Notes under the pieces: generated by a model
Seen by the model: the letters and a program-made list of their open reading frames with translations, nothing else
What the model was told of the DNA's origin: nothing
The model's database searches: none
In this document: positions 35,700-43,582 of the stretch, piece by piece
Layout of the letters: each line of letters begins with the position of its first letter
Numbering within the stretch: position 1 is the first letter of the stretch
Assembly: GCF_014836635.1 (NCBI RefSeq)
Contig: NZ_JACSQL010000007.1
Span: 1-64,000 of the forward strand
Source of the DNA: Paenibacillus gallinarum
Lineage (GTDB): Bacteria; Bacillota; Bacilli; Paenibacillales; Paenibacillaceae
Reading direction: 5' to 3'
DNA length: 64,000 bases
Translations under genes and position numbers: made by a program

Positions 35700-36572
35700 T
35701 TAGATTCCTCTTCGTCTCCAGCCAAATACTTTGACATGCACGATGGCTTTGGTTACCCAGTGCGAGAGTACATACAAGACTAGGAATAGAATCAATAACG
35801 GACGAAATAAGAACACGGCCACAACCCAGGTGAGCAATATCTGCCAAGTCTTCATTTTCCGCACAAATTTCCCTGGCCATAAAAACACTTTAAAGAGTAC
35901 TTCGTTATGTTGAAGTGCCTCTAAAAATTCTTCCTGGTACAGCTTGCTGTCCGGATTTAAGCGAATTGCATTCCGCATATAAGTTTCCTTTAGCTTATAC
36001 TCTCCACGCTCACCAGCCGCCCAGCCGAGATACAAAAAGACTTGAGACAATTCCGTATTATTTTTCAGGGCAAGTTTTTCTACCCTCGCAGAATCCTCAT
36101 AGTTTTTGAGTAATGCTTCTGTATAGCTTAACAAAGCCAAATAGACCGGAGATTCCGGACGCAGTTCGAGCGCTTGTGAAAGGGCCGTCTTTGCTTGGTT
36201 TGGCCTGTCTATTTTGATATATAAATGCGCTTGTAAAAAATAATAATGAGGCTCGTAGGGATCAATCCGCAAGGCTTCCTGTATAGCTTCTTTGCACTCC
36301 CGATCTTGATTCGTATCGTAGTAAACGCCAACACGCACGAACCAAGCTAGTTCATGTTCTGGCTCTCGGGTAAGTGCTTGGTTCGACCAATACAGTGCTT
36401 TATCATATTCATCCATTAAAAGGTGAATTTGCGAAATCAACGCAAAAACATCCGGGTTCTCCGGCTCTTCGCTTAGAAGCTGCTCAGCTTCCTTTAGTGC
36501 TTCTTTGTACCGCCTCCATTCGATAAGCTGCTGCGCCTTCCTATAAGCGACGTTATCATGTACGTTCTCCAC
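35700..36572 (-). CDS. Membrane-anchored tetratricopeptide repeat protein paired with an AAA ATPase
   Basis: A 290-aa protein. Residues about 5-225 form a run of five to six TPR helices (for example VFALISQIHLLMDEYDKALY, HYYFLQAHLYIKIDRPNQAK). A short amphipathic segment leads to one or two membrane helices at about 243-275, and a basic tail KVFGWRRRGI ends the protein. There is no signal peptide, so the TPR superhelix faces the cytoplasm and could dock partners to the membrane. GTG start with GGGGGG eight bases upstream. It follows the AAA ATPase gene by 22 bases and is surely co-transcribed. A likely adaptor or membrane anchor for that ATPase; no described system is recognised. Confidence 0.8.
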   Translation of the reverse strand: MENVHDNVAYRKAQQLIEWRRYKEALKEAEQLLSEEPENPDVFALISQIHLLMDEYDKALYWSNQALTREPEHELAWFVRVGVYYDTNQDRECKEAIQEALRIDPYEPHYYFLQAHLYIKIDRPNQAKTALSQALELRPESPVYLALLSYTEALLKNYEDSARVEKLALKNNTELSQVFLYLGWAAGERGEYKLKETYMRNAIRLNPDSKLYQEEFLEALQHNEVLFKVFLWPGKFVRKMKTWQILLTWVVAVFLFRPLLILFLVLYVLSHWVTKAIVHVKVFGWRRRGI

Positions 36573-36594
36573 CTGCTCTGCCCCCCTGTTACGA

Positions 36595-37554
36595 TTATGA
36601 CTTCACACCATGCTTACTAATGTAATCCAGCACAATTTGATAATCGCGGTTCACATCACTGAACGTCGCATAATTCTTTGCTGTAGCAAACCAGTCCAGC
36701 GTTGTCGCCTTCCGTCCTTTAGCAGATCTCTTTAAATCGTCCTGAGTAATGGGCTGGATCTCACCCTTCTCAAAAGTACGCTCCATCGCAGATTCCACAG
36801 CATCCTTGACTAACTGCTCCAAATCAGCTCCCGAATAATGCTTCGTCTCTGCGGCAATTTTGTTCAGGTTCAGCGAACCCAGCGGCTTACCGGAAAGCTT
36901 CAGTTCTAGTATCGTTTGACGCTCATTCTCTTCAGGTGGCGGTACAAAAACAAGGTGGTTAAATCGGCCGGGACGTCTCAGAGCGGAATCAAGGTACCAA
37001 GGCGTGTTGGTAGCGCCGATGACAAACACGTGATCATTCTCCGCCTGCAGACCATCAAGTTCCAACAATAATTGGTTAACGAGCATGCGGTCATGATGCT
37101 GGCGCATTTGATGACGACTTCCTCCAAGGGCATCGATTTCATCAATGAAAATAACACATGGCTTGCTTTCTCGTGCTTTTTCGAATATATCGTGTAAGTT
37201 ATGTTCGCTCTGGCCAGCATACATGGAAAGGATAGACTGAAGCTCAATATGCAAAAAGTTAGCATCGATCTCACCTGCCACCGCCCGCGCCAAGAACGTT
37301 TTTCCGCATCCAGGAGGACCGAATAAAAGAAGACTTCCTCCAGCTTGTTTGCCGTATGCAGCAAACACTTCCGGCTGTTGCAGCGGTAAGATGAAATTCA
37401 TTCTGATTTTTTTCTTAACTTCTTCGAGACCACCGACATCAGCAAACGTCTCCTTTGGTTTCTCTGACTCAACAAGTGATTGATCCTCTTTGCTGAAATG
37501 AATCAGCTTTAAATTTTTGCGTCTTTGCTCTGCTAGTTCATCATGATCCGACAT
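36595..37554 (-). CDS. Classical-clade AAA ATPase, Vps4/p97-like, single ring domain
   Basis: A 319-aa ATPase. A short charged N-terminus (1-35) leads to the AAA start ETFADVGGLEEVKKKI. Walker A is GPPGCGKT (79-86), the pore loop MYAGQSE (111-117), Walker B VIFIDEID (134-141), sensor 1 N183 in GATNTP, and the arginine finger region ALRRPGRF (191-198). Sensor 2 helix is HYSGADLEQLVKDA. The C-terminal TTLDWFATAKNYATF resembles the end of Vps4/katanin-type enzymes. There is no protease domain (so not FtsH) and no N-terminal substrate domain. It probably threads or remodels a protein delivered by the membrane TPR partner encoded 22 bases downstream. ATG with GGGGGAG upstream. Confidence 0.85.
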   Translation of the reverse strand: MSDHDELAEQRRKNLKLIHFSKEDQSLVESEKPKETFADVGGLEEVKKKIRMNFILPLQQPEVFAAYGKQAGGSLLLFGPPGCGKTFLARAVAGEIDANFLHIELQSILSMYAGQSEHNLHDIFEKARESKPCVIFIDEIDALGGSRHQMRQHHDRMLVNQLLLELDGLQAENDHVFVIGATNTPWYLDSALRRPGRFNHLVFVPPPEENERQTILELKLSGKPLGSLNLNKIAAETKHYSGADLEQLVKDAVESAMERTFEKGEIQPITQDDLKRSAKGRKATTLDWFATAKNYATFSDVNRDYQIVLDYISKHGVKS

Positions 37555-37632
37555 ATCTGTTCTCTCCCCCTGCTATTTTTTTATTTAGTCTACCATATTT
37601 CCATAAATTGGGGGATGACTAAAGAAAAAAAA

Positions 37633-37648
37633 CTACTCACTAGAGTAG
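37633..37648 (-). terminator. Short hairpin with long T-run
   Basis: CTACTC/GAGTAG stem with four-base loop followed on the minus strand by eight T residues. It may end transcripts from the decayed rhamnose region before the AAA gene. Confidence 0.5.
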
Positions 37649-37685
37649 CCTTTACGAACCGTCTCACCTTATGCTTCGCCTTATA

Positions 37686-37829
37686 AAACTCACGGTAAGC
37701 TTAATTGCCACTATTACAAAAAGCGTTGGCTACCAAGATACAGCACATTTTTGAGAGGTATTTCGCAAACTAATGGGGATAAGTCCCAGCGAATACCGAA
37801 TATCAGCGTCTTTCTCAGTAACTTCCTAA
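37686..37829 (+). pseudogene. C-terminal remnant of an AraC-family regulator
   Basis: The frame encodes IATITKSVGYQDTAHF, then an in-frame TGA at 37752, then EVFRKLMGISPSEYR. This is the last helix-turn-helix and end signature of AraC regulators (canonical: IAEIA-x-x-VGY-x-D...F-x-x-x-FRK-x-x-G-x-SP-x-EYR). The N-terminal three-quarters of the gene is missing. With the rhaB and deoR remnants it suggests a lost sugar-utilisation cluster, in which AraC regulators such as RhaS are usual. Confidence 0.75.
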
Positions 37830-37843
37830 AAATCAGATACAAG

Positions 37844-37882
37844 AAATTCGCCTGAGGTTATCTGGTACCCCCAGGCGAATTT
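37844..37882. terminator. Terminator between two pseudogenes
   Basis: AAATTCGCCTG/CAGGCGAATTT stem across a 17-base loop. It could end the convergent araC remnant and rhaB remnant transcripts. Confidence 0.7.
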
Positions 37883-37927
37883 TCTGATGATATATAGTCT
37901 AAGTACATAATTTCCGAACTGACTTGC

Positions 37928-38123
37928 ATGAATACGCTTTCTGAAGACCGCTAATAATTTCATTAATCAAATAATTAATGTTTCAGAAGCAGGAGCTATC
38001 TTGCTCGGTGAATCCATTGCTGAAACGGTGAATCTCCACCAGCTTGAGACTCCCGTCCACGAGGGATCCGAGTACAAGCCGCCCGCTGGAGGCGCCGATA
38101 TCGAAGGCAATATAATTTTTTAT
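37928..38123 (-). pseudogene. rhaB: N-terminal remnant of L-rhamnulokinase
   Basis: On the minus strand the frame reads [21 protein letters not shown]...[11 protein letters not shown], the conserved start of RhaB (FGGY kinase phosphate-binding loop DIGASSGR). It is followed by a TGA and then NINYLINEIISGLQKAY in the same frame, again RhaB-like. The remaining about 85 percent of the gene is absent. The position expected for the start codon is ATA (38121-38123) with GGTGA six bases upstream. It lies 28 bases downstream of fucO, the usual neighbour in rhamnose clusters. Confidence 0.8.
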
Positions 38124-38151
38124 AGAGAATCACCAATCTATGGAAGATGGA

Positions 38152-39303
38152 TTACAGAATTTTCTTAAACAAGGCGATAACTTCTTCTTTGGTAGGAATG
38201 AATGGGTTGCCCGGTGCACAAGCATCTTTCATAGAGTTCTCAGCAAGCAAGTCTATGTCGACTTCTCCTACTCCAAGCTCAGAAAGTTTTGTCGGAATCC
38301 CTACTTCTTTGGACAATGTTTTGATAGATTCAATGACGAAAGTTGCACACTCTTTATCACTTTTCCCTTCAACCTGCAGTCCAATCGCCTTGGCGATTTT
38401 CCTGAACTTATCAGGTACATATTTAGCATTTTCTTCCTCAACAAATGGCAACAGCATCGCATTACAGACGCCGTGCGGTAGATCGTACACACCACCAAGT
38501 TGATGCGCCATTGCATGCACATAACCGAGTCCAGCATTGTTGAATGCTAGTCCTCCCAGGAAGATCGCATACACCATTTGTTCACGTGCTTCGATATCGT
38601 AACCATTCTTCACCGTACGTGCCAAGTTGGAAAAAATTAATTCTACAGCTGCCAGCGCCGTAGCATCTGTCACAGGATAAGCACCAGGAGTAACTAATGC
38701 TTCAACCGCATGGGTCAACGCATCCATCCCTGTCGCCGCCGTAAGACTCGCTGGTTTATCGACCATCAATTCGGGATCATTCACTGAGATAGTGGCCAGA
38801 CTGTTTTTGTCTACCATAACCATCTTCACTTTTCGATCCTCATCCGTAATAACATAGTTAATCGTTACTTCAGCCGAGGTGCCAGCAGTTGTATTAACCG
38901 CAATGATTGGCAGCGACTTGTTTTTCGATTTATGTACTCCTTCATATTCCTTGATGTTACCACCATTCGTAGCAATGATACCAATGGCCTTAGCTGTATC
39001 TTGGGGTGAACCGCCACCGAGAGAAATTAGGTAATCACACCCATTTGTCTTCAGAAAATCTACGCCATCGTGCACATTTTTACAACTCGGATTTGGTTTG
39101 ACCTCATCATACACTGCATATTGAACTTCCGCTTCATCCAGTACAGACAATAGCTTACCGGCAATGCCACTCTTAACCAAAAATTTGTCAGTAACCACTA
39201 GAGCCTTCTTTAATTTAAGATCTTGAATGTAAGGCCCGATCTCTGTAAGACATCCCCGCCCCATAATGTTAATTGACGGAACATAGTACACATGAGTACT
39301 CAT
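38152..39303 (-). CDS. fucO: Lactaldehyde reductase / iron-dependent alcohol dehydrogenase
   Basis: A group III iron-containing dehydrogenase of 383 aa that reduces L-lactaldehyde, the product of rhamnulose- or fuculose-1-phosphate cleavage, to 1,2-propanediol. NAD-binding GGGSPQDTAKAIG lies near residue 98. Metal ligands fall in ATGMDALTHAVEAL (Asp, His) and the later GYVHAMAHQLGGVYDLPHGVCNAMLLP. Length and the ending APGNPFIPTKEEV match FucO. ATG preceded by GGGAGG ten bases upstream. The gene is intact, but its pathway neighbours are ruins (rhaB remnant downstream, deoR remnant divergent), so it may survive as a general aldehyde reductase. Confidence 0.9.
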   Translation of the reverse strand: MSTHVYYVPSINIMGRGCLTEIGPYIQDLKLKKALVVTDKFLVKSGIAGKLLSVLDEAEVQYAVYDEVKPNPSCKNVHDGVDFLKTNGCDYLISLGGGSPQDTAKAIGIIATNGGNIKEYEGVHKSKNKSLPIIAVNTTAGTSAEVTINYVITDEDRKVKMVMVDKNSLATISVNDPELMVDKPASLTAATGMDALTHAVEALVTPGAYPVTDATALAAVELIFSNLARTVKNGYDIEAREQMVYAIFLGGLAFNNAGLGYVHAMAHQLGGVYDLPHGVCNAMLLPFVEEENAKYVPDKFRKIAKAIGLQVEGKSDKECATFVIESIKTLSKEVGIPTKLSELGVGEVDIDLLAENSMKDACAPGNPFIPTKEEVIALFKKIL

Positions 39304-39594
39304 TGTTCAATTGCCTCCCAATTAGTTTTATTGTAGAAATTCAAAGGCTAACGATTTACCTCCGCAAGATAATAATTAACAGAAAACAGGAATCAAAACT
39401 CTAGTAATTTTGTTCTTATGAAGGGAAGATTAATTGTGTTCATCGTATCCCTCGATTTCTTTGTTGTCAACAGTTCTAACATTATTAATGTTGTTTTTTT
39501 CTGTATTCATGTCTTTTTTACAACAAAATAAAGATAAATACATCAAATATATGTTTGTTAATGTTGAAAACAAATTTTGGGAAGGAGATGATTT

Positions 39595-39738
39595 ATACAT
39601 GCATCTGAAAGTCGTAGAATACAGTTGATCTTGTTTATGAGTAATATATTAATAGTGGTTAAAGAAACAATTCGAGGGGATTTAGAGAAGCTTGAGTACG
39701 AAAAATTACTAAATCGCACTTCGAGGAAGCTATATTAA
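39595..39738 (+). pseudogene. Remnant of a DeoR-family regulator gene
   Basis: The frame encodes ESRRIQLILF...VKETIRGDLEKLEYEKLLNRT, the helix-turn-helix of DeoR regulators (canonical V-x-E-x-TIRRDL-x-x-LE-x-x-G-x-L-x-RTHGG), with an internal deletion and no effector domain. GAAGGAG ends seven bases before an ATA in the start position. Divergent from fucO, where the regulator of a rhamnose/fucose operon is expected. Confidence 0.6.
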
Positions 39739-40247
39739 AACAAGTAAATTAATGAATACCTCATTTTAACTCCACAAAAGTTGCGCAACAATCTATAAAC
39801 AACAAAATGAATTTCTAGGCTGATTTCATATGGATTCTATCTATAAAAAACTGCAAAATATCAAGAACATGATGTATGACGTATTTTCCATCCATAATCT
39901 GGTCTTTCTTTTTTTAGTTTATCCTGAAAGTGCCCTTACTGATTATGAACGAAGAGATGATATGTTAACTGAACAGGAACGTCTAAATCCACTCAAAAAC
40001 AGCAGTCTGCTAGTTTCTTCAGCACTTATGTGCCAAACGCCAACTTGAAAATCACTAATAATCTTGCTGAATCTATGACAGCCGAAGATTTCCGTTTTTT
40101 GAGGGATGCTTGATTCATCAAATTAAAGTTCGACTAAACTGTCCATTTCCGCAAGCGCTAGTCAAAAGCGTCAGTATTAGGGCTGTACAATATCGTTTTC
40201 AGTTTAATCATTATTCATTTTCCTGCTTTCATTAAAAGTAAGCAAAA
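39739..40247. other. Gene-free AT-rich region
   Basis: No frame here has coding character with a ribosome binding site. A 72-codon frame at 39830-40048 is open but unrecognised and has no plausible start signal. The stretch probably consists of decayed DNA belonging to the same erosion as the flanking remnants. Confidence 0.5.
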
Positions 40248-40284
40248 AACGCGCTGGCGAGAAATTTTTCTCTACCAACGCGTT
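40248..40284 (-). terminator. Terminator of the yitT-like gene
   Basis: AACGCG/CGCGTT outer stem with an inner TGG.GAGAAA/TTCTC.ACCA stem and T-rich flank on the minus strand. Confidence 0.7.
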
Positions 40285-40294
40285 AATTTTAATA

Positions 40295-41167
40295 TTAATG
40301 AATATTTTGTTTTTTGAAGCTTCCGCCCTTAACTTCAGCTACATCGTATACGACAATAAAGGCGTTAGGGTCAATTTCATGGATGATTTCTTTTATTTTA
40401 CTTTCTTCCATACGGTTAATTACACAAGTGATTTCTTTAAATTGCTCATTAGAGTAACCACCGTAAGCTTCAGTATAAGTTGCTCCACGACCTAATCGGT
40501 CACGGATGGTTTCTACCATGATTTCCGGTTTTTTTGTAATAATTTTGAACGTTTTAGAGCCGCTAAGACCTTCCTCAACAATGTGAATTACCTTAGAAGC
40601 AATAAAGTATGCGAGTGCGGATAAAATGGCCCCTTGTAAACCAAATACAGTAGAAACAACAATAAAGACAAACATGTTTAAGAACAAGATTAAATCACTT
40701 GTACCGAAAGGTAATTTTCTGGATAACAGTACAGCTAGCATATCGATCCCATCGAGTGCCCCACCATTACGCAAAGCTAACCCCATACCAAAACCGATGA
40801 TAATCCCGCCTACCACGGTAATTAACAAGGTATCCCCTTCAATAATCGTTGGTACATGGTGCATAAGACTAGTGCTTACTGCCAGCGTCGCAATACCGAT
40901 AACCGAATAAACAGCAAAGCTTTTACCTATCTGCTTATATCCGAGCCACACAAAAGGAATGTTAATTATTCCAATTAACACCCCTAGTGGTAATCCAAAC
41001 AACTGGGAACCCACGATACTTAGTCCGGTTACCCCACCGTCAGAGACGTTGTTAGGTATTAGTACTGCTTCTAAACCATATGCAGCTATGATAGCCCCAA
41101 TCATAATCAATAATACTTTAGAGATTATTTTTGGTGTGTTTAGTTTTTGTTGTTTCTTTTGAATCAT
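40295..41167 (-). CDS. YitT-family membrane protein with DUF2179 domain
   Basis: A 290-aa inner-membrane protein. Five hydrophobic segments (about residues 14-180) carry the family blocks NNVSDGGVTGLSIV and GFGMGLALRNGGALDGIDMLA. The cytoplasmic DUF2179 domain at the C-terminus has RDRLGRGATYTEAYGGYS and ITCVINRMEESKIKEII...DPNAFIVVYDVAEVKGG. YitT proteins are widespread in Bacillota; suspected transporters of unknown substrate. A frame upstream to 41350 is open, but GGGGGAAA before ATG 41167 fixes the start. Confidence 0.88.
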   Translation of the reverse strand: MIQKKQQKLNTPKIISKVLLIMIGAIIAAYGLEAVLIPNNVSDGGVTGLSIVGSQLFGLPLGVLIGIINIPFVWLGYKQIGKSFAVYSVIGIATLAVSTSLMHHVPTIIEGDTLLITVVGGIIIGFGMGLALRNGGALDGIDMLAVLLSRKLPFGTSDLILFLNMFVFIVVSTVFGLQGAILSALAYFIASKVIHIVEEGLSGSKTFKIITKKPEIMVETIRDRLGRGATYTEAYGGYSNEQFKEITCVINRMEESKIKEIIHEIDPNAFIVVYDVAEVKGGSFKKQNIH

Positions 41168-41445
41168 TAAATTTCCCCCTTGGATAATAACTGCTAGAAA
41201 ACAGTCTATAATAATTTTCACCAATTTGGCAAATAGATCGGCATTAATATGAAAAGGAGTTCTTCTAACTCGGATGGTGCTCATATCCATTCTTTCTTTT
41301 CTCCAAATAAACATACATCCAGCGGGTAAGAATGATAACGATTTGATCAATCGACTTTAGAAATGGGATTTCTTTTGTTAACGACGACAAAAAGAGGCAA
41401 CCGATCGATTTGGCCGGCTACCTTCTCGTATTTTATCAGGCTATA

Positions 41446-42303
41446 TTATTTCTCATTAGCGTTAATATATTCGGAAAGAATTCCCTCTACACGTTGCTTA
41501 TAATCGTTCATATTATAGGTGGAATTATCGACTTTTTGCTTTACTATATTTAGACGGTTAAATATATCTTCTTCCCATTCCCTTCTTGCCTTAAGAACCT
41601 GAAGAGTTCCTTCTAATCCATGGTAACCCTGTTTTTGTCCAAATCCTTGGTTTGTGTAATATTCGATAAACCCCTCTGACCATTCTTTAGGTCTCTCCTT
41701 TACTGCTTTTCGGAAAGAGTGATCAAGATCGCTTTGTTCTACGTAAATTAACAGTGGGTTTAATTTCTCTACAATAGTAGCAAGTTCTATAACATAACTG
41801 ATAACGTCTTCTTTCTTAGCACCATATTTAATCATTCCCATCGTTACAGGGTTCTGTATAAAACAACATTCAAAAACATAGATGTCTGGTCCATTCAAAA
41901 TACGCTCAGTAAACTGCCTCCATCTTTCTGTAATCAGTTTCCTATTTTGATCTAGCGACAATTCATAGATATCGTTTTTAAACATTGCCTGCACTAATTC
42001 ATTTGGGATACTTGTCCCATATTCATTTATTATTTTTCGATATTCTAGGAAGTATTTGTTGCCTTGGATAGTAGTATGGTTATTAAATAATTCTCTAAAC
42101 TTTTCATGGGTCTTTAATAGTTCATCGTATTCATACTGTGTATAACAAGCGACTCCATCATAGTCTGCCGGATGATCCAAGTTCCCTTCTAAAAATAACT
42201 GAGAGTTCATGTTCTTCTCCGTGAGTATTTCATGAACGAGTTGAGCGGTTGTTGATTTCCCGAACCCTGGTAATCCTTCAATTAAAATTAATTTCGGTAT
42301 CAT
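41446..42303 (-). CDS. P-loop NTPase of thymidylate/nucleoside-kinase type
   Basis: A 285-aa cytoplasmic protein opening with LILIEGLPGFGKSTTAQLVHEIL, a kinase-type Walker A (GLPGFGKST). Further parts resemble nucleoside or small-molecule kinases of the zeta-toxin/thymidylate-kinase fold: YVFECCFIQNPVTMGMIKY with a mid-protein Asp/Glu substrate region, then RKAVKERPKEW as a possible lid. The substrate is not identifiable. ATG with GGAGG nine bases upstream. It follows the SAP-domain gene by 30 bases on the same strand and is probably co-transcribed with it. Confidence 0.75.
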   Translation of the reverse strand: MIPKLILIEGLPGFGKSTTAQLVHEILTEKNMNSQLFLEGNLDHPADYDGVACYTQYEYDELLKTHEKFRELFNNHTTIQGNKYFLEYRKIINEYGTSIPNELVQAMFKNDIYELSLDQNRKLITERWRQFTERILNGPDIYVFECCFIQNPVTMGMIKYGAKKEDVISYVIELATIVEKLNPLLIYVEQSDLDHSFRKAVKERPKEWSEGFIEYYTNQGFGQKQGYHGLEGTLQVLKARREWEEDIFNRLNIVKQKVDNSTYNMNDYKQRVEGILSEYINANEK

Positions 42304-42333
42304 AATAAAGTTCCTCCGTTCATTACTCTTTTG

Positions 42334-42894
42334 TTATGTATATTTGTTGTTTCCGGGAAGTTTCTTGATTTGATTCCAGCTTTCAATCGCTTCTTCCCGA
42401 CTTTTCCCTTGATTTAGCGGATCAGCAAAAAAGTCACGAATGAACTGATTATATTCAAATTGTGGCGCAATGTTTTTCTTATAAGAGGGGTCTTTCTTTC
42501 GTTCTTCTTCCTCATACCATGCACCTACAACATCACGATATGTTTTTCCAACATTGTTTTTAAAGTAGTCTTGGATATAGGTAGAGAAATGAAATTTAGG
42601 GATAATTGTCTTAAAAAATGCTCTTACATCTTGGCTACAACGATGGCTTTCCGGAATAATTGTATCAAGACTTAAACTTACGGGAGACTCCATTATCTTA
42701 TTCACTCTTGGTTTTATAATTGGTTTTTTTATCTCTCCCGTTCGAAGAAATGTTTCAATCCTATCGGAAATTTCTATCTTTGAGCCTGAAGCACTTATCC
42801 TGTTTTCCCTGCAAAACATTTGAAGTTCTTTTTTCAACCAATAGAAATCTATAAAACTTTGAATGTTAATATCTTTTGTTAGATTAGGTCTCAA
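42334..42894 (-). CDS. SAP-domain protein (DUF6434-like)
   Basis: A 186-aa protein with an N-terminal SAP-like motif (FYWLKKELQMFCRENRISASGSKIEISDRIETFL), a helix-extended-loop-helix that binds DNA or RNA. The C-terminal region (YIQDYFKNNVGKTYRDVVGAWYEEEERKK and FNQFIRDFF-like repeats ending EEAIESWNQIKKLPG) contains two copies of a short F-x-x-x-F-x-x-x-P-x-x-x-R-EA-x-x-W element. TTG start with AAGGATG about seven to ten bases upstream. First gene of a two-gene unit with the P-loop kinase. Function unknown. Confidence 0.7.
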   Translation of the reverse strand: MRPNLTKDINIQSFIDFYWLKKELQMFCRENRISASGSKIEISDRIETFLRTGEIKKPIIKPRVNKIMESPVSLSLDTIIPESHRCSQDVRAFFKTIIPKFHFSTYIQDYFKNNVGKTYRDVVGAWYEEEERKKDPSYKKNIAPQFEYNQFIRDFFADPLNQGKSREEAIESWNQIKKLPGNNKYT

Positions 42895-43008
42895 TACAAC
42901 ACATCCTTAATTTCTATATATATCCATTCTAGAATGTTCGTTCCTTTTAATCAAAAGAAATATAGATATAAACAACAAACTTCAGAAAATATGTGGCTTA
43001 AATAAAAA

Positions 43009-43053
43009 ACAGCGTCAGCCATGGACCGAAAGAAAGTCCAAGACTAATGCTGT
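43009..43053 (-). terminator. Terminator of the DUF3221-like lipoprotein gene
   Basis: Outer ACAGC/GCTGT and inner TGGAC/GTCCA stems, followed on the minus strand by a T-rich tail. Confidence 0.5.
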
Positions 43054-43123
43054 ATTATTGAATGCGTATATTAAGATCGTGAAGTAATTATTTATTTAAT
43101 AACAAGAAGACTACTATTAATAA

Positions 43124-43477
43124 TCAATTGATTATTTCTATTTTTATTGCTTTCCCTTGAATCGGGTTGCTTTCCTCATATTGTCCTGTAGTCCAGACCT
43201 TTACTTTGTCACCCACTTCTGCAACGTAATCTATTTTCGTTGTTGCAAGTGTATAGATTCTTTCTACCTTTTCATTGAGTCCGCTTTTGGACACAGTTAT
43301 TGTTGTCTCATCCTTGTTTACTACGGTAGCTTGAAAATCTTCATTAGTATCCACTATTTCTTGAATTCCCTCGTTCCTAGTATCGTTTTTGTTGCCTCCA
43401 TTTGTTTCAGTAACACAACCAATCAATACGAATGACATCAGAAATGTAATAGACAAGATACTTAATAAAGCTTTCAT
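43124..43477 (-). CDS. DUF3221-like lipoprotein
   Basis: A small lipoprotein of 117 aa. The signal MKALLSILSITFLMSFVLIGC ends in a lipobox with lipidation at Cys21. The mature part is a short polar linker then a single OB-like beta domain (ATVVNKDETTITVSK...GDKVKVWTTGQYEESNPIQGKAIKIEII), which matches the DUF3221 pattern of Bacillus lipoproteins. Function unknown, probably extracytoplasmic. GGAGG seven bases before ATG 43477 excludes the longer frame starting at 43543. Confidence 0.75.
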   Translation of the reverse strand: MKALLSILSITFLMSFVLIGCVTETNGGNKNDTRNEGIQEIVDTNEDFQATVVNKDETTITVSKSGLNEKVERIYTLATTKIDYVAEVGDKVKVWTTGQYEESNPIQGKAIKIEIIN

Positions 43478-43582
43478 AGTCAGCCTCCATATGATTACGT
43501 TATATGAAGATGGACGCAGAGCATGATAACTTAGTTCCATCAAAATAAAATAGTCTTCTTTTTTAGTTCTCTATTCCTGCAA

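Noticed and set aside
36595-37554. FtsH protease
   Set aside because: The AAA domain is similar, but there is no membrane-spanning N-terminus and no HExxH peptidase domain.
39434-39628. 64-codon frame upstream of the deoR remnant
   Set aside because: Low-complexity, no RBS at its start, and its end overlaps recognisable DeoR-type sequence in another frame.
39830-40048. 72-codon open frame in the gene-free stretch
   Set aside because: No ribosome binding site, no recognisable family, and it lies within a region of decayed DNA.
41396-41422. Hairpin GGCAACCG/CGGCTACC after the P-loop kinase gene
   Set aside because: Two mismatches in an eight-base stem; not strong enough to call a terminator.
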